Origin: Nectonema munidae
Taxonomy: Eukaryota; Nematomorpha; Nectonematoida; Nectonematidae
Direction of reading: 5' to 3'
DNA: 64,000 nt
Assembly: GCA_030549495.1 (NCBI GenBank)
Contig: JAUIRK010000501.1
Location: forward strand, 434,001-498,000
In this document: positions 56,514 through 64,000 of the stretch, piece after piece
Position numbering within the stretch: position 1 is the first letter of the stretch
Layout: each line of letters starts with the position of its first letter
The notes under the pieces: model-generated
What the model saw: the letters and a program-made list of their open reading frames with translations, nothing else
Told to the model about the DNA's origin: nothing
Database searches by the model: none
Made by a program: the position numbers and the translations under genes

Positions 56514-58385
56514 ATGTCGTCTATTAAATCTTTCTAAACTTTTTCGGATTCAGAAAATTGTACTTCTTCATCCTTGAGTACTTCAAGTGATGTTGATTTT
56601 TATGATCAAAACCCTTATTGCTCCTGATTCGACTGAATATTTCTGGGAGCCCAGAACTAGTGGTTTTGGAAGAAAAGAAAACATGAATATTAGAAATGCA
56701 GTTTCTAGACCTCCTGGTCCGAAAGGCTTAGCTAAAAACTTAAAAGATATTCTTCCAATATTCAAGCTTTTCTCTGATATTGAGTTTATTCACTGCATAT
56801 ATTCAATGACAATGCACAGATTGGACTCCAATTATAAGTAAGTTAAATTTATATACGCGGACCCTCGGTTTACGAACTCAATTCGTTCCCTGAACTTGTT
56901 CGTAAAGCGAAATGTTCGTCACGTGAATGTTCAAATAAAAAAATTTTGTAAATAAGAAATCTGACTTTTAGAAATCTTAATTATAGATAATAATTAGTTA
57001 TTTTAATTTTTCAACAAATCATTCCTTGACAATTTAGTAGATACGAAGTTTAGATTCAGAGTTGAAAACGTGAACGTAATTGTTCGTAAACCGAGATTTT
57101 CGTAGGTTTCATTGTTGATTCTGATATTAGAGATGTAAAAATTTGTTTTTAAGATCGGCAAACCCAAAGTACTCAAACCTGTATCATTGCTACACAAAGT
57201 TTAGTGTGTCCCACCTCTTAGCCTATTTTGGCTCATTGATTTACATTGCCCAAAATGGAGACCAGAAAGTCAAGGCTGCCGATTTGTTTTCTAAAGCCGG
57301 AAGCCCTTTTTTACGAAGTTGTTTGGGGAGAGATATGGTCACTCGCATTCACGTATTCTTACGCTTTGATAAAAAAAATAAAAGAAATTCTAACGACAAG
57401 ATTAGTCCTATACGAAAAATACATGACCATTTTTATAATGAGTTTCCATTGTATTGGAATCCTCATTCTGCCGTTACCATAGATGAACAGCTTGTGACGT
57501 TTAGGGGAGGATGCCCAATCAAAATATACGATCTTAAAAAACCGGGACACTATGGGATGAAATTATATCATATAAATGATGCAAAGTTTTATTATTGATT
57601 GTCCCCAGAAATGTATGTTAGCGGACTCTCTGATTCAAGTTATTTTTCAGAATTGAATATCCGTAAGCGCCTTATGGAAAATAGTAATATTCCTGAAGGC
57701 TGCGGCATCTATACTGACAGCTTTTTCACGAGCCATGCTCTAGCTATATGGGGTAGTGAAAGGAATATTTCCCTGTGCGGAACCGATATGTCTAATAGAA
57801 AATTCATTCCCCTCGTATTTAGGCCTCCGTATCTTAGAGAGCTCAAACATAGCGAATGTGATAGTAGGACTATCATGCTGTGCGGAACTTCAAAGTTGTG
57901 TCCATTATGTCTTCACAACATAAAAACGTACAAATAAGCAGTACCGCATCAAAACCGGAAAGCTTACTCGCGTATAAAGAATTCAAAGGGGGAATTGATG
58001 TCGTTAATAAAATGGTAAGAGCTTATAAATCATATAAACCCAATAAAAGATGGACTTTTGCTGCCGTTTCTAATTATCTTGATATAAGTGTTCTAAATTC
58101 GTGGGTAATAGCAAAGTTTAACCCTTCTGGAGAATTTCCCAACACGAAGCAGAGCGGAAGGAAGATGTTTATAAGAATGTTGGCACTTCGAATGGCGGAG
58201 AATTATCCTTAGACGTCAAGCACTTAATGTCTTACTATGGCTTTGAAAATCGTACTGAAGTTGAGCAGACAGCTTCGAACAAAGCCTCCTGTTACCTCTG
58301 TGTTTCAAAAAGAAGACTTTGCACAAAATATAAAAAATGTGGTTTGTAAAAATCATTATAAAGTTGTCTGTTCAAATTGCTTATA
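56514..58385 (+). pseudogene. piggyBac transposase, interrupted
   Basis: It starts MSSIKSF at 56514 (stop soon after) with a Ser/Asp-rich N-terminus. The second frame, from 56587, carries WEPRTSGFGRKENM and SRPPGPKGLAKNLKDILPIF. After an intron (56838-57132) come YSNLYHCYTKFSVSHLLAYF, VTRIHVFLRFDKKNKRNSND, VTIDEQLVTFRGGCPIK (first catalytic Asp) and LKKPGHYGMKLYH. Then GCGIYTDSFFTSHALA (second Asp) and FKGGIDVVNKMVRAYK (third, in the GGVDxxDxM block), and a cysteine-rich C-terminus (CYLCVSKRRLC, VCKNHYKVVCSNC). Breaks are a frame change near 56625, an in-frame TGA at 57596, a frame change near 57920, a stop at 58210 and a frame change near 58345. Otherwise the domain set is complete. Confidence 0.9.
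56838..57132 (+). other. transposase intron containing a MITE
   Basis: The donor AA/GTAAGT (56838) and acceptor TGATATTAGAG (57132) join NYK to CKNLFLRSANPK in frame. Within it, CTCGGTTTACGAAC (about 56870) is mirrored by GTTCGTAAACCGAG (about 57082-57095), inverted ends of a small insertion of about 250 bp. Either the MITE landed in a pre-existing intron, or the intron arose with it. Confidence 0.6.
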
Positions 58386-58634
58386 AATTTTTTAAACTTA
58401 CAATAAATTTTTTTAACGCCATCTATTTTAATTTTTCTTTAAAATTGGACATTTTCATTCTTCTTGAAAAAATAGGAAACGCAATTATAATTTTTTTCTT
58501 AAAATATTAAACTTTATTATTTTATGAACATTTACATGGTAATCGTTAATAAGGCTTTTATATTAAAATTTTTCGTAATTGACGTTTGAATGTTGTAAGC
58601 GGAAAAAAACAAGAGTCCGTCAAGCGAGGGTTAA

Positions 58635-60425
58635 TTGAAAAATTACAACTTCATACTAGAATGTATAAAGTACATTCACTCACACCTTACAAAATTTTCT
58701 GAGTTAAAAAATTTCAACACTAATTCCATAGGTTACATAATTGACTACAACTTTTTAAACGAATCAAATGAATTGTTAACCACGGTGTAAAAGTAAAAGT
58801 AACTAATAACTGCTAAAAATAACTCACAATAAACTCTTGTCTAGTTAATTAACCAAACCATATATTGCACAAACTTGCTTTTATAATAGATATTCGTTTT
58901 TTCAAATATGAAGTTATAAAAACTTAGCCGAGTGATTCCCAAACTTATCTAGACCTTATCTTAAATTTTCCAAAACTCGTTTTTTGAAATGATAGATTAT
59001 GTTTATCTAGAAAGAGATACAGATTACCCAAATTTAACTTTCCAAGGGATCAATTACTCTGGCGCCGGACAAAAGCCCCCCCCCCCCCTGGACACAAATA
59101 GTCTCCTCTGTACCTACGCTCCTTCAAGTTTCCTTAAAAATAGAGAATACGCTTTCTCTCATGTGATATCAAAGCACATTGTTGAGCTTGGTAATGTTTT
59201 ACTTTACGGCTACGTCAATCAAAAATTTTAATATTTTTTAATTTGTTCTAAATATTTTTAAATTTAATATGTAAAAGATCCAGAATCTTTAGTAACATAT
59301 ATCAACGAAATAAACTACGCTGAAAAATGTATAGTTTGATTGACATCACAACAATAAATAATTGCTTCAAAAAATTTTGATTGACGGAACCGAAAAGTAA
59401 AACATTACCTAGATTTCTTTTCTTTGAGGCATCGCCATCTCTCTTAAAGAATTTTGATCCGGCTTAAGAGGGCACCATTGTCCTGTAAAATGAAAACGGC
59501 CGCCCCTAAGTCCTTAGGAAACCAAATGTAGAGCATATTTACGATACTGGACTGTGAAGATAAATCTCATATTCTTGTGCATCCAGTTAAAAAAAAAGAA
59601 TCAAAACAAACTACGAGAAATATTTTGATAATTTTTTTATTAGTCCCCTTAACGACTACAATTCAAATAGAAAACCAAAAGCTAAAAAAAGATGAATAGA
59701 CATTTATCTAAAAAACATAAGTCGTACTTTTTTTCATGAACCAAGGTAAAATAAAGCAAGCAGTATCATAAAATTTCTGATTTGAAGTTTCAGAACAGGA
59801 ATAAAAGAGTACTATATGAAAAATCGAAATAAAATATAAAACTTTGCAATAAAGAAATGATAATTTTTAAAACAACCGGGAGTAATTATTTTTATCAAAC
59901 TTTATGAATAAAATTTTCAAATCATTTATGGTAAATAAATTAGAGATTAATCGGATTTGAAATTTGACATCCTAGCAGATGAGGAAGCGGAAGTGAGGAT
60001 TCTGATGAGCTGACGAGTTCATAATTGCTATTATAAGAAAACAAAAGTTTTATACTTCTTAAGAGAAGGTGTCAACGCATATGTGCTATCATAAAGACGT
60101 ACCTACCATAAAAATTTTGGATAAAGAAACATTAAAAAATTCCGAAAAAAAACTTCGCGGCATATAGAGAAAAGAAAAATGTTTGAAAATTTCGGATGTG
60201 GATGTTATTGAACATGTTAAAACTTAAACGATTCGCGGATGAGGATGTTAAGAGGATGTACAAATTTTTGCGGAAGAGGCAATTAGTCCTAAAATTCGTA
60301 GTCCTCAAAGTGTTAAAGGTAAACAGGTGTGGATGGAATTTTAGAGGTAAAAAAAAAGTAACTGCCTTTCCATAATAAACGCAAAGTCACGTTTTTAAGC
60401 AAAGAAGAAAGAGAATGAAACTTAC
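58635..60425. other. no gene recognised
   Basis: A C-run at about 59078-59089 within GGACAAAAGCC/GGACAC words looks like an element edge without partner. The 80-codon frame at 58989 crosses it and is not credible. The rest is AT-rich. Confidence 0.45.
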
Positions 60426-60644
60426 AAGTTTAACAACATGAGATTTATTATTATCCTGATGACTGCTGTCCGAAAGATTAAAATTGGACAAAAGAGAAGC
60501 CAAAGTGAGTCTTCTTTTAGAGGAGGATTTTTCTTTGGAATGCATCCCGATTTGCAGAGGGAGAGAGAAAGAGTCAGTCGTATGCCGAAAGCAAAGAGAA
60601 GAAGATGGAATGGGAGTAAATGATTTGTCGTTGATCACAAACAA
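60426..60644 (-). other. candidate first exon
   Basis: From ATG at 60644, 73 codons run to a strong donor AAACTT/GTAAGT at 60426. They include HSKEKSSSKRRLTLASLLSN, a basic serine-rich segment. No family recognised and no further exon identified. Confidence 0.28.
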
Positions 60645-62652
60645 ACTTGAGGAATAGTGATGATTGGTCGATAAACACTTTTAATATTATTTATCAGCAA
60701 CGCAATGAACGCCACCGCCTGATCGAGAATTGTAAATATGAATAAGAGGAAGGCTGAAAAGAGAAGCAGCAGTTTTGGCTGTGATGATGCTGTAGAATGT
60801 AGATGAATTTGAGCTCGTGTCACCCGAGAAGAGTGTATATTAATTTCACATACACGCTGCTAAGTAGGACGGCGCCACAAACCAGATAATGTGATTTGTT
60901 TATGCTTAGAGTTGTGATGGCGATAAAGAGTGCCTTGTCTGTGCGACGTTCAACGTATCCGATTTAAAATTAGGAACGATCAATTTTCCCATCAGCGCAA
61001 CAACTATCGCTATCAAATTCACTTATCAGTATTTAAATCATTTTAATTCATTCGACTTTTTTATTAATAAAGAAGTTCTGTTTCTTTTTGGATGCGACTT
61101 TTTATCCAAATCTCTTACTACTTTTCAAATTTTTCACCAAATTGATTTTATAAAATTCATTTTGAAAAAGCGATATCCTAGACAGTTTTCGTCAAACTTA
61201 GGAAAAAAAATTTATAAATGTGTTAATCATAATACACTTTTCAAGTCGAAACTGGTTAGGATAGCTTTATCTCTCCTTAAGTTACTCAATGAATTTTCCA
61301 AATTTGATTTGTTTATCAAATTCTCACATGGGTATTAACATCAAAAAATTTATATTTATTTTTCACGAAATTAATGAAAATTTGTTTGCAATTTCAAAAT
61401 TCGAAATGAAGCTTTTTCTATTTTTATTTTTTAATAATAAAAATATATTTTATTAAAGAAGTAAGAATTTGGGAAAGTAGTGGGAGATTTGCGCGGATTA
61501 CTTAGGATTACAAAAGAAAAATTATGATAAAGTATTTGAAGTTCAAGGATTTCAAAAGATAAAATATGAAAAAAGGTAGAACTTTAATGAAAACAAATTT
61601 TTATTAATTTAACATTTTAAAAATGCACACGCTGATTTAGGACGATTTCGAAGGCAGATAGATCGTGCATTTTTTCTCAAAATTTGCTAATTTTTGGAAT
61701 TCGGTGCTCCTAAACTTTTAATTTGGCGGTTATGTTGAATTTCAATTTTAAAAATTTGTAAAGATTTTCAAGCTCAATTTTTGCTTCACAAATTTTAATA
61801 ATTTCCACTAAGATAATTCTTTTAATTGTATTCTAAGTGAAACTTGGCAAGTTTATTTCCACATTTTCTTACTTTTTAATACATCTTTTGGTACTTCAAC
61901 TCACAAGTTTCTGGCAAAACTCTGATCTGGCGGTGTATTGCTGGGCTGTCAGATGTCCAGGTTTTAACAACTTTTCTCAACTTTTCATTCACCTATTTGA
62001 TCATTTCAAAAAACGAGTTTTGGTAAGTTCGTCTTTTCTCACTTGTTTGATTTTTCTTTAAATTTACTATCTTTTATTTTTTATTTACTTTTACAAACTT
62101 AAAAAATATTTAAAAAAAAATTAAACTTGAAAAATGTTACTGTCTTACATTTATAAGTGGAAAAACTCTTTATGGAAACCAAATAACATAAAGGAGGCAT
62201 TGTTGTTAACCAGTTAAAGAAATGATGTTGATTCCGTCAAGCGAATTTTTCCATTTTTTTATTTATGAAATTTGTGCGGTTTTTTAATAATATGGAAATG
62301 TTTGTAAAAATTTTATATTTTAGGGTTGAAAAAACGAGCATATATTTTATATTTTAATGTTTTCAGAAAAAAATTATCACATATTCTAGTGTTCTTAACA
62401 ATTTTTGAGTTATAAATTTATGAATGCAGTATTCAGTTTTTTAATTTATACAGTTTTTGTATTCTTTTAATTGAAAAAAACGACAAAAAATTCAAAGTAA
62501 AAAAGAATTAATAGAGGACGCACTTAATGTAAAAATGGTACATATATTAGTATTCCATGAGAAGGCATAATAATCACAATATCAATTATGTTAAAAAATA
62601 ATTATTTAAAATATGCAAATATATACTTCATGATATTCAATGGGATTGAATA
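60645..62652. other. no gene recognised
   Basis: AT-rich sequence; purine-rich words near 60740 and the 74-codon frame at 61837 have no recognisable similarity. No element ends were found. Confidence 0.45.
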
Positions 62653-62664
62653 ACCTCGCCATTT

Positions 62665-63359
62665 CGTGTCCGGACATTTGGCCGAAAGACAATTGGCCGA
62701 CAGACATTTGGCCCACAGACATCTGACCAAATGGACATTTAGCCGACGTACATTTGGCCGAACAGATATTTGACCGAACCGACATTTCACCAAACGGACA
62801 TTTGATCGAATAAACATTTAGAATAGATTTTAGAATTTAGAATAAACATATAGTATAGTTAGAATATTGTTATAGTTTTAGTATAGTTAGAATATTGTTA
62901 GTCTTAGAGTCGATGTTAGTATAGTATATCATATTTTCAAATCCAACCATAAAATGGAATATTGTGGGACATTTTTTGTGGGTCGGTAATTAGTTAGACA
63001 CTTATAACCTACAAAAATATAGCAAATTAGTCCTTAGTGAGCAAGAGTGATTGATTACATAGATGCTTAATATTCGATGAACGAAGATACGAATGCATTT
63101 ATAAACGTGAAATTTGTGCTCTGTAGACGAATACATTTCATTGGTGGCACGTAAGGATATACAAAATTGTGTTATAAACAGCGTAAGATAACATACGCAT
63201 CTTTACCGTTTCCTGGCATTTGGCCGAAAGATCAATTGTCTGTTCTGTTCGGTCAATCGTCTGTTCTGTCAAATGTCCGTTCGGTGAAATGTCCATTCAG
63301 TCAGATGTCTGTCGGCCAAATGTCTGTCGGCCAATTGTCTTTCGGCTAAATGTCCGGGT
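62665..63359. mobile_element. foldback element with TTTGGCCGA-type repeats and 12-bp flanking repeats
   Basis: The left arm (62665-62820) is built of variants of GACATTTGGCCGAAC about 16 bp apart. The right arm (63215-63359) is its inverted copy: left GTCCGGACATTTGGCCGAAA, right reversed CCCGGACATTTAGCCGAAAG, followed in both by GACAATTGGCCGACAGACAT. The direct repeat ACCTCGCCATTT flanks the element exactly (62653-62664 and 63360-63371). The ~390-bp middle is AT-rich and non-coding. The mobilising family is unknown; the long repeat-built ends and long duplication recall MULE-type foldbacks. Confidence 0.85.
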
Positions 63360-63371
63360 ACCTCGCCATTT

Positions 63372-64000
63372 ATCGAAAGCCCATACGTGGTTTTCAAACG
63401 TTATGTTTTGGTTAAGTTAATTTTTTCAAGAATTACATTTTTTCAAAAACTTTAGGGTAAGAGGGAAATCGTGTCTTTTCAATGGAATTTAAAATTGAAA
63501 CAGCTCTCACCAATTTCAGTACATTACTGAAATTTCGTTACTGATTACAGCCATTAAATATTCAAAACTTATTGTAAATTAGTATTTTTTAATTAATTAG
63601 TACTAATTGGTCAACAAACTAACGAAAGGTAAAATAAATATTAATTATTTTTTCGTTAACTGATTTTTCCTTAGAAGTTCTAACATCGTAGTGAGACACA
63701 TTCCCTGCTTAAAATTAAATTTTAGATTTGATGTTAATAATCACATTTGTCTGGAGTCAATTGCAAATGGACTGACTGAGCCATTTTGCTTAATTCTCTC
63801 TCTTAGTATTGATTGCATAAGCGTTATTGAATGCAAGGCTGTTAATTTTGATTTATGATTCTTGATTAAATCTAAAATAAAATATAAATTTTAATGCAAA
63901 GTTTGTCATCAAATAGATGTTATATAAGTTGGTAGGTGAAAATTTTAAAATCAATTACATCGCGCGTACACTGAGGAAGCACGCAAATTTGTGCAAAAGA
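63372..64000. other. no gene recognised
   Basis: AT-rich sequence to the end of the window with no open frame or repeat of note. Confidence 0.5.

Larger units (their letters stand above)
55464..58630 (+). mobile_element. near full-length piggyBac transposon
   Basis: TTAA at 55460-55463 and 58631-58634 flanks the inverted ends CCCTGGCTTGACGGACTC and, reversed, CCCTCGCTTGACGGACTC (17 of 18). The element is 3,167 bp and encodes a piggyBac transposase on the plus strand. A hAT MITE lies in its 5' region and a second MITE lies within the transposase intron. Both ends are clear and the breaks few, so it is younger than the piggyBac at 6.2 kb. Confidence 0.93.

Noticed and set aside
56838-57132. 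Frame-breaking deletion or rearrangement in the piggyBac
   Set aside because: Splice signals restore the frame exactly, so an intron is the simpler reading.
59075-59095. Element boundary at the C-run
   Set aside because: No partner end or target duplication could be found.
61837-62061. Membrane-like 74-codon frame
   Set aside because: Hydrophobicity follows from T-rich codons; no conserved motif or splice support.

Overview
The window is AT-rich invertebrate nuclear DNA. The host genes have short introns, there are AATAAA polyadenylation signals, and most of the sequence is transposable-element debris. The mix of elements (hAT, piggyBac, FLYWCH-type MULE, several non-LTR clades, foldback elements) and the two divergent intronless receptors suggest an arthropod, possibly a parasitic copepod such as a sea louse. 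That placement is inference; no species-specific marker was seen.

Host genes are few. Two intronless class A-like seven-transmembrane receptors lie in the same orientation (10577-11494 and 21295-22209). They share roughly half to 60 percent of their residues and look like a local duplication whose spacer later filled with transposons. A complete single-exon DPM3 homologue, a subunit of dolichol-phosphate mannose synthase, lies at 36861-37157. Two minus-strand exons of an R4-type RGS protein (45983-45817 and 45298-45129) join in phase. The rest of the RGS domain is not seen, and a ZBED-type hAT element starts 44 bp downstream of the second exon. A few further exon-like stretches are listed at low confidence.

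Layout: 0-2.9 kb is gene-poor with hairpin-forming repeats. A decayed hAT follows (2.9-4.4 kb), then a decayed piggyBac (6.2-7.6 kb), a foldback element with a 21-bp minisatellite (7.8-8.2 kb) and receptor 1 (10.6-11.5 kb). A hAT with a perfect 8-bp target duplication sits inside an older GGCC-rich repeat (13.2-17.3 kb), followed by a LINE (17.6-18.5 kb), a DIRS-like fossil (18.6-19.8 kb) and receptor 2 (21.3-22.2 kb). A C-rich, G-poor LINE occupies 23.8-27.1 kb. A second LINE (27.4-30.2 kb) carries a TTAA-element insertion. An integrase-bearing fossil (31.4-34.8 kb) is split by a 2.45-kb TTAA element that itself holds ~150-bp tandem repeats. A third LINE (35.1-36.7 kb) is followed by DPM3.

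The right part holds the ZBED-type hAT and RGS exons (42.2-46.0 kb) and a deleted hAT (47.2-47.7 kb). It continues with a foldback element with internal ~100-bp repeats (50.4-50.9 kb), a hAT MITE, a tRNA-derived SINE candidate and a MULE (53.6-54.9 kb). A nearly full-length piggyBac follows (55.46-58.63 kb), with a hAT MITE and an intron-borne MITE inside it. The last element is a foldback element of TTTGGCCGA-type repeats bounded by 12-bp direct repeats (62.67-63.36 kb).

No operons, CRISPR arrays, rRNA or intact tRNA genes were seen. The most unusual signals are the diverged receptor pair, the TTAA-element family with internal satellite, the strand-skewed LINE and the several foldback elements with recognisable target duplications.
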